From assembly GCA_030062745.1 (NCBI GenBank), contig CP099839.1:14926044-14990043 (forward strand): 64,000 bases of DNA, read 5' to 3'. This document shows, piece after piece, positions 10,387 to 23,156 of the stretch. Source of the DNA: Capitulum mitella (lineage: Eukaryota; Arthropoda; Thecostraca; Pollicipedomorpha; Pollicipedidae). Below the pieces are notes generated by a model that worked only from the letters and a program-made list of their open reading frames with translations, did not search any database and was not told where the DNA came from. The stretch's first letter is position 1. The number at the start of each line of letters is the position of its first letter. Position numbers and translations under genes: made by a program.

Positions 10387-13300
10387 TCAGTCGCCCAGGT
10401 CCGAGTCTCGATCGCCGATGACGAACAGGAACTGGAAGGCCAGTGCCAGCAGGCCGGTGCCGATCAGGTCCCCCAGCTGCCGGCGCAGGGGGGAGTTACA
10501 GTGCTGAAAGGGGGTGAGTCCGCCGCCACTGCGGCATGGAACAAACTGCGGCCACCTGACCGCATATTCCGACGCTCGCGCGCAAGCAAAACCACAGCCG
10601 ATGTCCGCACGCGAGGACGGAGATTCGCAGTTGAAACATTCCTCAGTTTACGTAAAAAAAAAAAAAAAACACGCCAGGTGCCAGCTCGGTTGCCCTACAG
10701 TGAACAATGTGGTCGTCAAGTCGTGTTTCGCGTGAAAAACCGTACACTGCACCCGAGGATCGGGTCTCAAAACAGCCCAGTCGCCCGTGCCATTCAGTGC
10801 CGCCGCCTCGCCCGTCACGTCGTCGCGAACTGGATCGGCGCGTCCGGTTCGAGCACGAAGCCGTGCCGGCGGCAGAAAGCTCGTGATTCGGCGCTCACGC
10901 GTCACGTACGGCCGTCAGGTAGGGGATGGCCGAGTTGTCCGGGTCCACGCCGTTCTTCCACATCCAGTGGATCATGCAGTGCGCCACGTACAGCAGCACG
11001 ATCACCTGCGACGGCGGACGGGGTCAGAGCTCGTCCCATTGTAAAGCAAACAGGCCGACACCAGGCAGGAGTCCGGACCCTTAAAGACATATGTATGCAT
11101 CATAACAGGATTGACGCATTACGATCGACACACGACAGCTGAATTACCCAACAGTGACATCTGCGAAAACTCACACGCACAGGGAACCCGTAAAGATAAG
11201 CTGTTACTGAGGGTGACGCCGGCGCACCTCCAGTCCCCACATGTGCCCTGACGCCCGAGTCTCGGAGAATCACGGTCGACGGCTGACGCCGGCCAACGGC
11301 GCCATTCAGTAGCGGCTGACGTCAGCGCCAGCCATGCCGCGCCGCGACGCCGACCGTCAGCAGAAACCACGGCCCGTCCCGACAGCCGGTCTGCGGCCGC
11401 CAGCGAGCCGGCCGAGCTCTGTCGGCCCCGCCCCGGCCGTCCGCCGCTGGACCGGACCAATGGGCCGGACCACTGGACCGGACCACTGAACCGGGCCACA
11501 GGACCGGACCACGGGGCCGGACCACAGGACCGGACTACGGGACCGGACCACTGGACCGGACCACTGGACCGGACCACTGGACCAGGCCACTGGACCGGGC
11601 CACAGGACCAGACCACTGGACGGGACCTGGTCGCGGTCGTCCGCCGCTGGACCTGACACCGGCCCAGCGGCCCCGCTGACCTGCAGCAGGGCGGCGCTGT
11701 TGTACACCACCAGGAACATGGGCGTCAGCGAGGTGTGGCCGGCGCGCAGGTAGCTGATGCTGTAGGTGAACAGCAGGTGGCCGGGCACCACCATGCTGAG
11801 CAGCACGCGCGCCGTGCGCGAGTGGCCGCCTGCCGGGCACGGGCGGGACCGGGTCAGCCGGATGCGGGGACGCTGGCAGACGTGACACGGTCCAGCCGCA
11901 CCGCCTGCGCCGTCCCCTGTCCGGTGAAACACTGACCACGGCCGGATGTGCGCTGGTGCGCGGACGCTGGGTCAGGAGTCATAGCTAAACTGAAGCCCGA
12001 TTATTTCCACGTCCCCAGTCCCAGAGGAGACGGGAAACCGGAAACACATGTAGGCCGTTTAATATTTTTCACCTAAAGCAACGCAACCAAACTCAAAAGA
12101 GGCCATAATGTTCCGATTTTGTGCGGCCAACAGGTATGAGGCCATCCTGCCGGCAGCCGACAACAGGCCAATATCTATCGGGTACGCCAACAGCACGCTA
12201 ATGGGCACACCTGAACGACTCAAGTGCCGTTTTTATCCACTCAGCCCGCCGGCGCCGGCAGCGGCGCGACCACCTGCGGGGGAGGGGCCGCACCTGACTG
12301 GCAGAACACCGAACACGGGGTCATGCAGACGTCGAGCGCGCCGGGCGGGGCGCCGCGCGGCCGCTCGCCCGGCCGGCCGGTCCGGTGCAGCGCCGTCGAG
12401 ATCCGGCTCGCCTGCACAGCCACCAGGTTGCCGCCGACGCCGTTGATGACGGGCTGGAAGACGGCGACGCCCTCGTACGCCGACACGGCGAAGTCCAGGA
12501 TGAGGCCGCCGGCGCTGCGGCGGGGCGGACGGGCGTCACGTGGCGGCGGGGCTGGCAGAGGCGGCCGGCGGCCCGCACGCCCGTAACAGCCCGGCAACAC
12601 AAACCGATATCCACCAGCGCAGGAACCTTACGACCAGTTAGCCAGATCAAGCAGAAAAAAAACCCTGCTGGCAATCGCCGTTCACTGATCCCCACGCTGA
12701 GAGGCCTCCCAGCCGCCGCGGGCCGTCCGGCGCGGCGCCGGCGGCGGACGCACACCTGCTGATGAGCACTGAGAGGCCTTCCAGCTGCCGCGGGCCGTCC
12801 GGCGCGGCGCCGGCGGCGGACACACCTGCTGATGAGCACTGAGAGGCCTTCCAGCTGCCGCGGGCCGTCCGGCGCGGCGCCGGCGGCGGACACACCTGCT
12901 GATGAGCACTGAGAGGCCTTCCAGCTGCCGCGGGCCGTCCGGCGCGGCGCCGGCGGCGGACACACCTGCTGATGAGCACTGAGAGGCCTTCCAGCTGCCG
13001 CGGGCCGTTCGGCGCGGCGCCGGCGGCGGACGCACCTGCTGATGAGCATGGCTGCGATGACGGGCGTCCAGCCCTCGAGCAGCACCACCCGCGTGTACTG
13101 GTTCCGGTACGAGATCCAGGCGAACACCGGGATCAGCAGCAGGTACACGGCGATTATTGATGGCGCTAGCCACGGGTCAGGTTCTGTCGGCGGACCGGCA
13201 CACGCGAGTCGGTCGCCCGCACGGCCACGCCCGACGATTGGCCTTCACATATGGTAAGACACTGGCAAAACCTCTCCGGAAACGCGAACCACAAATGAGA

Positions 13301-15724
13301 GAAACAGTTGCAGGCGAGAGACGAGGAAAGACGAGGCAGGCACAAGTACCAAACGCTAACAGCCCGCTAGTAAAAACGAAACAAAAAGTGGTTATCTTGA
13401 CAAGTGAACACATCGACATTCCGGAAGCGAATAATTGGCCTTTTTGTACGACGATGATGCGGAACAAGCACGCACAGATGGCGGCGCACGTGCCCATCGC
13501 AGACCCACCAATCGCCCTGTAGAGAAGTGACGCTATCGAGGACAGGAGGGCCAGCGTGACCAGATCGCCCATGCTGGCCGCTATCGGCGTGGCCACGTTG
13601 TCTGGGTTTATGCTACATCGCTGCGATAGCGTGATCACTAGGATCATCACCGTCCCTGCGGCACATCCGCGGCTTTTGTCAGCGTCCCCAAAACGGCGAC
13701 TACCACCGCCGTCCCTGTGACATATTCGCGACCACTGGCAGCGGCCCCCAAAACAGATGAACCGCGACCACCACCGTCGTCCTTGTGACATATTCGCGAC
13801 CACTGGCAGCGGCCCCCAAAACAGATGAACCGCGACTACCACCGCCGTCCCTGTGACATATTCGCGGCCAATGGCAGCGGCCCCCAAAACAGATGAACCG
13901 CGACCACCACCGTCGTCCCTGTGACATATTCGCGGCCACTGGCAGCGGCCCCCAAAACAGATGAACCGCGACTACCACCGCCGTCCCTGTGACATATTCG
14001 CGGCCACTGGCAGCGGCCCCCAAAACAGATGAACCGCGACCACCACCGTCGTCCCTGTGCCATATGATAGTTCGCTCCCGTCTTTGAGGTACATGACGAC
14101 GACTGCCACCATACTCAAACCCCACACAGGGTCACCGCCGTTGCTTAAATACCACACAGTGTCACCATTATCACTGAGACATCAGTCAGCGTCATCGCTG
14201 TCCCTGGGGCACGAGACGGCGGCCCAACGGCAAAACGACACGCGATCGGCTCTTTACGATACGGGTCGATCAGGCTGGCGACCGCCAACCCAACGCCAAG
14301 CTTCGGTTGTTGCAGGTTAGCAGCGGCTGTTCAAAGCCACGCTCCGGACAGAATCACAAGAAAAGCTTTACGCGGATAACACGGTTACTTTGCAGTGCGG
14401 TACAATATTTCCCGACAGCAGAAATATGGCATGCGTGTAACTCCCTCACAGTAGGTCCCGCTGCCCGCTAATTCATACCGAGTATGAGACTGGCCAGAGA
14501 GGCGGTGACGACGCTACTGGCACACAGCAGCAGCGTGTGGTGGATGTTGAACTCCCCGTCCGGAATCCAGCCCATCACTACCGCCGCCGTCGACGCCAGG
14601 AAGCCCACCACTATCGCCTGGCACTGCGGGCGGCGGCAGGCCGTCAGCTCGGCCACCCGACACCGCGCCGTCTGACCGACGAACGGCTCGGCTCACGGTG
14701 CCGATCCCCTGTCATCGGCTCCGCAGACGGTCGACACCATGTTATCCGGAATCGGGACAAGTACGAAAAACGTGTGGCAACGGGACAACTATGTTTATAC
14801 AATGTCGCAGTCAAAATCCCCGGAAATGGAATATAATGAAGTTGCATTCACCAGCATGTATGCTGCAGACAGCTACCCCATTAAATACGTATGACGCAGG
14901 ATCGTTCATCGACTGAAATTCAACCATCTTCGGCATCACAATTCTTCACAGATATTGGAAGCTGTTCACTAAACTGCACCCGCTGCTGCCAACACTACCG
15001 CTGTGACTGTGCCGTAACAGCACACACCTGGATGAGGCCCATGTTGCTGAGTATCAGGCTCCACATGGCGTGAGGCTCGTCCATGCGTCCCAGGTTAGCG
15101 TGTGTGCTCAGTCGTGACGCCAATGTCATCTCCAGGTTCCCCTTGAGCCCGAGCAGGGCCGGCACCAGGATGAACACCTCCGTCACTTCCGTGAACACGC
15201 GCCAGTGCTGCCGGGGAGGCGCAGAACATCTCGGTCACCGTACGGTGAACGCTGTAGACGGGATCTGCGCCTGGATTTCAAATCGTTTTACAAGGAGGTC
15301 AAACTAACAACCAAATGTAAACGTGAAGGTCATCAGCTTGCATGTCCGATGCCGGAAAGGCACGGTTTACGGAACATTAAAAATGCGCTACGTCACTGCC
15401 GTATCCGGCGGCACACGGACGCTCCTCTCCGTGTCGGCCTCCACTGACCTGGACCACGTCGAGCACGATTCCGGCGCCGACCATACCGAAGCCGGCCACC
15501 AGGTAGGGGAAGAACACCTGCACGGCGATGGAGAACCAGGTCTCCTCGAGCGAGCGCGGTTTGCGCAGCTCCATGAGGCCGTCCTCGGCGTCGGCCAGCT
15601 GCTCCAGCTCATCCTGAGTGGTCAGCGGTATCTGGTCGTCGTCGGCCAGGACGGACATCTCCACCGAAGACGCCATGGCCGCCGCTCGCCGCCGCCGCGG
15701 CCCGTCCTCACCGGCCGCCGCCAT
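10387..15724 (-). CDS. SLC41A1: SLC41A-type magnesium transporter, complete, 9 coding exons
   Basis: Membrane Mg2+ transporter or exchanger of the SLC41 (MgtE-related) family; human SLC41A1 works at the plasma membrane. Coding exons, in order on the minus strand: 15724-15449, 15207-15028, 14623-14479, 13655-13509, 13165-13036, 12514-12294, 11829-11681, 11005-10910 and 10476-10387. All introns are GT-AG, all phases match, and the sum is 1434 nt (477 residues; human SLC41A1 has 513). Both MgtE-like halves are present. The first has [17 protein letters not shown] and [13 protein letters not shown] followed by GDL. The second has [17 protein letters not shown] and IPYLTALGDL. The tail [11 protein letters not shown] matches vertebrate SLC41A. 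The start is the first ATG of exon 1; a second in-frame ATG lies at 15676. Exon 5's donor and exon 4's acceptor are built into tandem arrays. It could equally be called SLC41A2-like; the family assignment is secure, the paralogue is not. Confidence 0.95.
11446..11650. repeat. GGACCGGACCACT minisatellite in SLC41A intron 7
   Basis: Degenerate tandem repeat with a short unit (about 11-12 bp or multiples), variants of GGACCGGACCACTGGACC. It begins about 30 nt inside the intron after exon 7. It makes the Gly/Pro/Val-rich minus-strand frames seen here, which are not genes. Confidence 0.9.
12698..13040 (-). repeat. 70-bp array carrying copies of the SLC41A exon 5 donor
   Basis: On the minus strand each unit contains GCTCATCAGCAG followed by GTGTGTCCGCCGCCGG, against GCTCATCAGCAG and GTGCGTCCGCCGCCGG at the real exon 5 end. 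The real junction ends the exon at 13036; equivalent junctions occur at 12966, 12896, 12826 and 12756, exactly 70 bp apart. The last unit has a 2-bp insertion beyond the junction. The reading frame from exon 5 stays open through the array. Using the third extra donor (+210 nt) would keep the frame; the others shift it. Confidence 0.95.
13640..14072 (-). repeat. 68-bp array carrying copies of the SLC41A exon 4 acceptor
   Basis: About six units. On the minus strand each unit ends TATGTCACAG and then GGACGGTGGTGGTC; the genuine acceptor reads GATGTGCCGCAG and then GGACGGTGATGATC. Upstream intron sequence (TTTTGGGG, GCTG, GCCGCG) also aligns, so the true splice site is the terminal, diverged unit. 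Equivalent exon-start positions are near 13714, 13782, 13850, 13918, 13986 and 14054. All frames are open, which creates decoy ORFs. Confidence 0.9.
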
Positions 15725-17084
15725 GGCCGATGACGTCCTGGCAACGTCACAACGGAAACACTGTCGTAATGTTGCAAGTTACACCGCACGAGCCATTCCA
15801 TAATGAAGGGCTACATGTCATCTCTTTGGCACGTACGGTAAATCATCTCTTTACTGAAGACTTATGCACCACAATGAACACACAGCACTCACATCACATC
15901 GTCAATACAATAAGAGTAACCAACAAAGCAAGTAGCAAATGCCGACGATAAAACGTTACACACAGCTGTCATGGGAAAAATATTTTTCCAGGTATACTAC
16001 TCTTGCGCATCCTCAAGCAGTTACGACCCTACACAGAAGACAGGGGTGCAAAGGTCCCCTGACACAATGTGAAAGGTTTCTGGGCAGCCTTAAATATGGT
16101 GGTTGGTGTCCATTAGGTACAGATGGTATAAATGACGGTGTGAGGGGATTCAGCAGCATACATGCAACAGCGAACGATAACAGGTCCTTATACAATTATT
16201 TGATTTTTCGTCTGCCCTCCAAAGAGCCCAAAATGCAACAAATGTTACTGATGACCCAACGCAGCATTGATCTACAAGAGTAAAATGAGAGTAATAAAAC
16301 TACAAGTAGAATTTTTTGTATCTAAAAAGAGTGGCAACCTTATAAAGAACCTCAAATGTGGTCAGGCAAGTCGGTGCTCGTGCCCATCGATCCTTTGGGA
16401 TGTGCACCATATAGGTGACAGCGCGGTCACGCTGGACTGGGGGTTGACCACTTCCTCTAACTCACGAACGGCTGGTCGCACGATAAAAATAAGCACACCG
16501 TTCGAAAGCTCGTGACAAGCAAAGCTCGAGATTGGTGTGATTTTTAGCTTTGGATAATATGTACGCCACTTACGTCCTACATATCTTTTATCACAGCCGA
16601 TTGCATGAAACCGAGAAGCGGACTTTTTAATTAATTAATTAAAGCGGACTCTAATTAATAAACTCTAGGCACCAATGAACACGCAGAAGTCCGCAAATGT
16701 CGACACACGCCGAATTTCTCTGATTTGTTTAATACATACGCCGAAACGTTGAGTTAAAGACACGACGATTTTCGCGCCGACTGCCGGCGGGTGCCGCGGC
16801 CGGACGCGGTATGAAATGAACAGGAACTAACTCTGGCGTATCTTTAGGGCTTTTCATGCAACATTTCCCAGTCCTAGTGGTTCTTGTGATGGTTTGTGAT
16901 GCTTATGGCGGAGCTTTATTCGCGAGTCTGTTTATTTGCAAAACATGCAATTTTTTAAACTTTTCGAACTTCTTGGTATTACTCGCAACTGTAAGAGCCA
17001 GTTCTACCATTCTCTACCCGTTTTGAGAAATTCATCGCCGATTTCGACGGCGGTGCATTTTGGCTCATAACAGTTATTCGTAAC

Positions 17085-17412
17085 CTGACCTCAGGTCAAT
17101 GGCTGGAAGTCAATGATATTTTGTCCATCGATGGTAACGGGATGTCTGCATCACCTTGTGCTAAAAATGTTATAAAAAATCCCGCCAAATTCCGGAAAAA
17201 CGACATATCTTCAAAGTAGGCCTGACCTTAGGTCAGGAAAACTCCGAAAAATCTGAGATAGCAGATCTGTTGCATCCATCACGACCTCTATTCCTAAAAT
17301 TTCTATGGTGATGTCTTGTTCCCAGAAAAAGTTGTAGGGCGTTAAACTTTTTTGGACACTGATCCACTTGATCTGACCTAGGTCAGGCACCTGACTTGAC
17401 CTGAGGTCAACA
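17085..17412. promoter_or_regulatory. Cluster of inverted AGGTCA half-sites
   Basis: Four near-palindromes of the TGACCT/AGGTCA nuclear-receptor half-site with 0-1 nt spacing occur within about 330 bp: TGACCTCAGGTCA, TGACCTTAGGTCA, TGACCTAGGTCA and TGACCTGAGGTCA. The motif is known as an inverted-repeat hormone-response arrangement. The same hexamer is also the core of a satellite at 57-58.5 kb, so a repeat origin is equally possible. Confidence 0.45.
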
Positions 17413-17819
17413 TCTTGGCAAAAGATCTAAAAATGATCAAGCAAAAGGCACACAAAGTTTCGCGTCGCTACGTTCGTTCGTTCTCCTGCAATCTTGGAAA
17501 AAACTCAGGGGGGCCAACCGTCCCCAGTCGGGGGCGGGTTCAGAGACCATCAGACAATTTGATGAAAAAGTTCAGGGACTAAAGCTACTATTACGAAGTG
17601 ATTTCGTACTTCAAATTACTACAAAAAATCTTTTTCAGGTTGATGAGAGGTTTAAAAAGTTTAATGAACTCAATTCATGCTGATTACTTGGGATGACTTT
17701 CATCACTGGCAACAGAACATCCAAATTTAGCCCTTTTTCCATGCAATGGATTTTGCTTGAAATCCATGCAGGAGGACGATTCCACGGGCGGGTACAGCGG
17801 CTCCATTTGGGAAGGAGCC

Positions 17820-18022
17820 AAACCAGTGGCTGATCCCCTCAATCTGCCAGTGGCTGACCCCCCTGGATCTGTCAATGGCTGATCCCCTCTGGATCTGACA
17901 GTGGCTGATCCCCCTGGATCTGCCAGTGGCTGATCCCCTCTGGATCTGCTAGTGGCTGATCCCCCTGGATCTGCCAGTGGCTGATCCCCCTGGATCTGCC
18001 AGTGGCTGATCCCCACCCAGAT
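17820..18022. repeat. 25-bp satellite (CAGTGGCTGATCCCC...)
   Basis: About eight tandem copies of a 25-26 bp unit with the core CAGTGGCTGATCCCCCTGGA. It adjoins a tRNA-like SINE head on the minus strand (18036-18118), so it may be the expanded body or tail of that SINE. Confidence 0.9.
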
Positions 18023-18035
18023 CAGCCAATCTGGG

Positions 18036-18118
18036 GGGGCGGGAATCAAACCGGGCTGGTTTCAATGAAATGAAATGGCCTAAATAAAAGCTCACAATCT
18101 GAGCTAGCATTTCATCAA
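18036..18118 (-). mobile_element. tRNA-like head of a SINE
   Basis: On the minus strand an A-box-like TAGCTCAGATTGTGAGC (18093-18110) is followed about 40 nt later by a B-box-like GGTTTGATTCCCGC (18039-18052). The fold is not that of an intact tRNA, so a tRNA-derived SINE or a decayed tRNA pseudogene fits best. Confidence 0.4.
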
Positions 18119-20344
18119 AAATTGAAAAGAAACATCAGTGACAGGTTCATGGCAGTAAAAAGGGGTATGCAGCTGATTTCCATCATTTGGAACATCATGA
18201 TGCTTAATAAGAGTCCAATACTAAATTCTTGGACTTCAGGTAGTCTTCATATGGGCTTCAAAACACATTTTGGAGAAATGGTGGATTCAGGCTCTCAAAC
18301 ACATGGTGCAGTCATCTAAACACTGGCATTTCTTTCCACTTGGTTTTCCCACATCAGCTAGGCCAATTTCAATACCATTTTGTGAAGTGATGGTTACAAT
18401 ATATTAAAAATATCAATGGCTATACAGAAAACCAAAGCAGGGGGCAAATGTAGCCTAATGAAAATGTCCATGGTGCATTCAAATAATCTAACCAAAGATA
18501 TTATTTTCTCCTTTCCCCTTTTTCCTAAATACACCTCTGCCAATGGGGTTTGAGTACACTTTGTATCTGCCTGTTTCCTAAATGCCACTATTAGGCTGAA
18601 ATCAGTGATGTAAGTCTTTTGTAACTGTGCATCAAGGTCTGAGCCCCCCAAATTTCTTCACCTAGCCCTGCCCTTAATTGTTATCTGTGTTTCCACTGCA
18701 GCCTGAAAGAGTCTAGAAACATCAAGAAAAGTTGGGGGATCAGAGGAATTTTTCCTCATTAGGTTACTGTTAAATTTCCCCAAAAGTGAGGGGTCACGAC
18801 CTACTCGGTTCCCCCGTTCTTACGCTCGTGACAACCTATATGCTTTATATCATAACTGTGGTGTCTAAAACAGTAATTTACTGAGCTACACCTTGTTTTC
18901 AACCCAGATCCCCATAACAAATGGTGTTGCATTACCTCCCATGATGTTCCCCACATACATTGTACCTTGTACCTTAGGGTAATCAAAATTTAGCAAGCCT
19001 GAAGGCTTGAAGGACTCTGTCTCATCAAGTCTGTGGTATGTCTACAAGTATTAGTACATCTACCCTTGGCAGCCTTAAAGTATTTTGTGGACTTTAGGGA
19101 TGGTCAGTTGCCATAAATGTCACTCACTGAAATAACAGAGATGCTAAATATTGGCATAAGTCACCAATATCTAAATGGGCAAGCACATGTATGAAACAAC
19201 CACAAAATGGCTTGACAAGCCTCATAAGAAGGCCTCTTGGAACTGCCCATTTTCCATGTACGACATCCAAATGCTATGTTATGTGTAAAAAGGATATGCA
19301 TAACAAGTCACCACATGTCAGCATAACAGCACAAAGGGTTTGGATTTAATGCCAGAAAAATAAATGTAGGTGGCAAAACTGGCCCCTGCATGACAATGCA
19401 GTTATGGGAACACAAGCCATTTTTGAGACATTTTATTATGGTCCATATCACACAGATAATTTCAAATTTTAGGTTTTAAGGGAGTACAGCACTTATTGCC
19501 TCACCAGACCTCTTTAAAACCAATATATAAAAAGGAAAGTATCTCACCATCAATCCAGCAGGTCTGTTGCCTGTGATGTAAACTTTTCTGTACTTCGATT
19601 GCTCCACTATTGTTACTACTATCAGCGTACTGACTAACTGAATAGTCGGTCGAATTAACCGCAGATTTGAGAACCAGATGTCACATCAAAGGCGCGGGGA
19701 ATTTTGACTGTTATGCACTGGTATTTTAAATGGGCACTCAAAGAATTTCTTTCGCCAATCCCGAATTCTATCAAGTACACAAGGCCGCCAAAATGACGGA
19801 AACGACAGAGATTTGCAGTGTCACACCTCCCCCTCACAGGCCATTCTCGAACTGGAACATTTCTATCAATGTAATGAGAGTAACCAATGGGATTCCAAAT
19901 AGTGATGTAACGAACCAAACGCGTCAGAGATGCCTCAACATTATTGCTGCCATATCGATGACTATTCCAAGAATATTCTTAGTTTTCCCGATCGGGGAAA
20001 ATAATTGTTTTCAGTAAAACGCCGAAGCAAAATGTAAATATACCACACCTTGGCCCGTTTTTGTTCCTAGTCGCGAGCTCTGTCATTCCACAATGTTCAT
20101 CACTGCATAAAAAAGGGCGCTATTTTGATGCCTGCCCATTCCTGAGAAGCATCGTGAGCGCCGTAACGCTTAAGATAACAACAATTAGATAAGATAAATC
20201 TTATCTCGTTGTTATGGGGCCTCCAGCTACCAGGGGAACTACCAGGGGAACTAACGGCGGCACCACGAAATTGAGGGATATTAAGAGAGTAGGCGTTACG
20301 AACCAAGGATGGAGCTGGAGAGAGGCGCATAGACAAGATTCTTC

Positions 20345-20591
20345 TCAGGGTGGGGTCAAATGTCAAATTTTGTGATATGCCACAGGCATATCACGAAATT
20401 TACAAGAAAAGGCAACAGTTTTAGGTAATATATCTCATATTTAATGCACAGGAGAACATACGATGTTTGTTTTTGGGACATATATATCACCACTATTACG
20501 TATTCATGTGAAATCGCCATGTACCTAGTGCAGGCTCCTTGGCTCAGGGGGGCCATGGCCCCCATGCCCACCCCCTTTGGCTACGTCCCTG
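20345..20591. mobile_element. hAT-like MITE, diverged copy
   Basis: Related over most of its length to the clear MITE at 58905-59164. Shared stretches include ATCTCATATTTAA, TGTGAAATCGCCATGTACCTAGT against the matching TGTGAAATCGCTATATACCTAGT, and GGCCATGGCCCCCATG. The right end TGGCTACGTCCCTG is a good terminal inverted repeat, but the left end is degenerate and no target duplication was found. Confidence 0.6.
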
Positions 20592-23156
20592 GCTGGAGGG
20601 TCAGTTAGGCATATTTCAATTCACCGGGTATTTGTGTCACACGGGTCACATGGATCAGGTGCAGCTTCCCGCGAAGGTAAGATGAATTTCGTTACATTCC
20701 TCTTGAAACTTGTAGCCGAAAGCTTGTGCCGTTTGTCGCGGGGGCCACAACACAAAATGAGAGGGTCAGGTCTCCCCAGTTTTACGCAGAATGTAACATC
20801 ACGCCTCTGCACGCGGTATGGCAAGGCACGCATTCAAAAGTTACGTGTTCCCGTTACCTTTGATCCCAGTCCTGGAGAGCGGAGTACACAAATGCAATGA
20901 ATGAGCATCACCAATCGGATTCACAAAGCTTCATTCACCCCTGTCTACAAAATTCATGGCATGTGCAGTTTGTCGTCATGGTTCCCTCTTGCATTTACAA
21001 GCTGGTGAGGAAATGTCTTAATCGCTGTCGTAAGGTAACAAATGGTTCTGAATGATGTAGACGCATGGATACATGTACGTTGCTGCTTCCGCATGGAAAC
21101 GGGCTCATTGTGTCTTTTACATACCCTTCAAAATGCGCAAAACGCGTTGTTCCCGCCGCCGATCGACGGAATTGCAGCATGGCCATGTCGATCGCCGAAG
21201 ACAGAAACTGACAGTCAATAGTACATCCATGAACATTTCACAGGCCTCAGTCATACGACTCATAGCTCACAAAGTGAAACCAGGACACACCGCCCGGTCG
21301 CCAGCAAGCCCTGCTGGATGTTTTAAGACTGGATCTCATGCTGAATAGCTCCCAGTGTTCCAACAACCGTCAGGTGCACCGGGCGGTGCCGGGTTAGCGT
21401 ACCTGGTGCTCCTGAGGGCGCCCAGCAGACAGTCGGCCCGCACCTGAGCCGGGACTGACCGCGTCTCTGGCCGCCGCCGCCGGCCCGTCCTGCGCTGCTG
21501 GCATAACGCCGCGGGCGGAGCGGTCACTTTTCACCGGGCGGCGTCTTTGTACTCGCATCATTTGGAGACCGTCCAGCGGCCGGCAAGCCGGCGCCAACCG
21601 TCAAGGAATGCAGAGAGGCAGACGAAAACCTGGCTACATTATTAACAGAGTGGCCAGCGCAACAGCAAAAGAAAATGACTGGCAAGGTTCATGTAGTGGC
21701 GTTCCGTATCACCAACGCGAAGCAGCGTTACCTTAGCGCCAGGATAACGGCCAATGCATTCGCGTTCCCCTCGGTGCCGTGGGTTATCACTCTATCATGA
21801 AGCGCTCGCATCACGCCCGATAACTGGCCTACATGCCGACTCACCCTTTATGTTTTAGAATAAACGAAACTAGCATCCGCGGACCGATTTTTCGCACCGA
21901 TCCTGACTGGCCAATGATCAGCCTCGTGATATACATCTTAAACTCGGTCTATCAGCCAATCCCAGGCACCAGCCACCGGTACGTGCCGTGTACGGGTGCT
22001 ACGCATCGCAAGGCGAGAGAGCATCACAACGTTCCGAGCTCTGCCCGCGGCTGGTTCGATCATCTGCCGTTATCGCAGCCCGCCACTGCACGAGCGCGAC
22101 CTCTGGAAGACGCCCACAAGTGTCGGGCAGTCATCACGGTTTATTGAAAATGGACTAGTCTGATGGCGGCGCTGGCCTCGGCGGCACGGTGGCCGGCGGT
22201 AGGATTCCGCCCGCGTGCGAGGCCGTCCACAGCAGGCAGGGGACGCCACAAACCTTGACGACTTCAGGATAACGTATTCACGCAACCAAGTTTGGCACCA
22301 AACGTCCAAGACAAGCCGTTTGTACACAACATCAAGCGAGATTGCAAATGGAACGCCGAATCACATCGTGTGAGCAGCAACGCAAACAGCAGCGACCAAT
22401 CACAGACGGTGTTGACTAACGTAAAAGCGAGAGGATGAGAGCGCACCGGCGTCGGCCCGGCCCGCCGCAAAATTGCACTTGTAACAACAACGGGCCGCCC
22501 GGCAACTGATAACATGCCGTGCGACCGCCACCGCCCGGCAATAGCCGATCCATGGGTCCCGACTTCGGCGCCGCGCCGCCCGCAGCGCGCTCCGGCGCTC
22601 GGCCTCCGTTGACGCCGCAGTCGCCGCCGGCCGCCGGCCGCGCGGCGCCTGTCGGGCGAGCAGCGGCGGCGGACGTGCACTCTCGGCCGAGCTGCGGCCA
22701 CCCTCTCCGCGCGGCGCCGGGACGTGCATCTCTAAAAATAGACAGCGCCGCGCCGGGCGAACGGCACGGTGTGGCCGCTCACGGCAAGACTAGTGGTCGT
22801 ATTATTGGCGGCGCGGTGCGGCGCGTCCGGCCCGCGCGCGCCACGGTAAAACGCTAACCACCCGCAGAGCCACAGCGCCAGGTCACGAGCCCCGGCCGGG
22901 CGGCGCCCGCTCAGGCCGACGGTGCGACGCCGGCCGCACCGCCCGTCACGGCTCAGTCACATCAGGTCATATCAGGCCGCCGGGCCGAACCGCTGGCGGT
23001 GGTCTGACCGGCCGGGTCGGGCGGCGGCAGCGGCCCGACCCGGGCCCCGGCCGCCCCCGGACCGTCGGCGCGCCGCCGGCCACTGTGACGTCACCTCCGC
23101 CGGCGGGCCGGCGTTCAGGCCCGGCGGCGGCGCGCCGCTGCCACGTCAGACGTCAG

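Larger units (their letters stand above)
15725..23156. other. Intergenic region between SLC41A and STK11 3' ends/starts
   Basis: Mostly AT-richer DNA from 15.8 to 21.3 kb, turning CpG-dense from about 21.4 to 23.1 kb near the STK11 3' end. No coding region was recognised. Identified pieces (TGACCT palindromes, a 25-bp satellite, a tRNA-like SINE head, a hAT-like MITE end) are listed separately. The small ORFs here have no family resemblance. Confidence 0.6.

Noticed and set aside
11119-11940. Gly/Pro/Val/Trp-rich minus-strand ORFs
   Set aside because: Intronic GGACC minisatellite joined to real SLC41A exon 7; not a separate gene.
13177-14157. Minus-strand ORFs repeating a [13 protein letters not shown] motif
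   Set aside because: Intronic 68-bp array read in three frames; only the part at 13655-13509 is real SLC41A exon.
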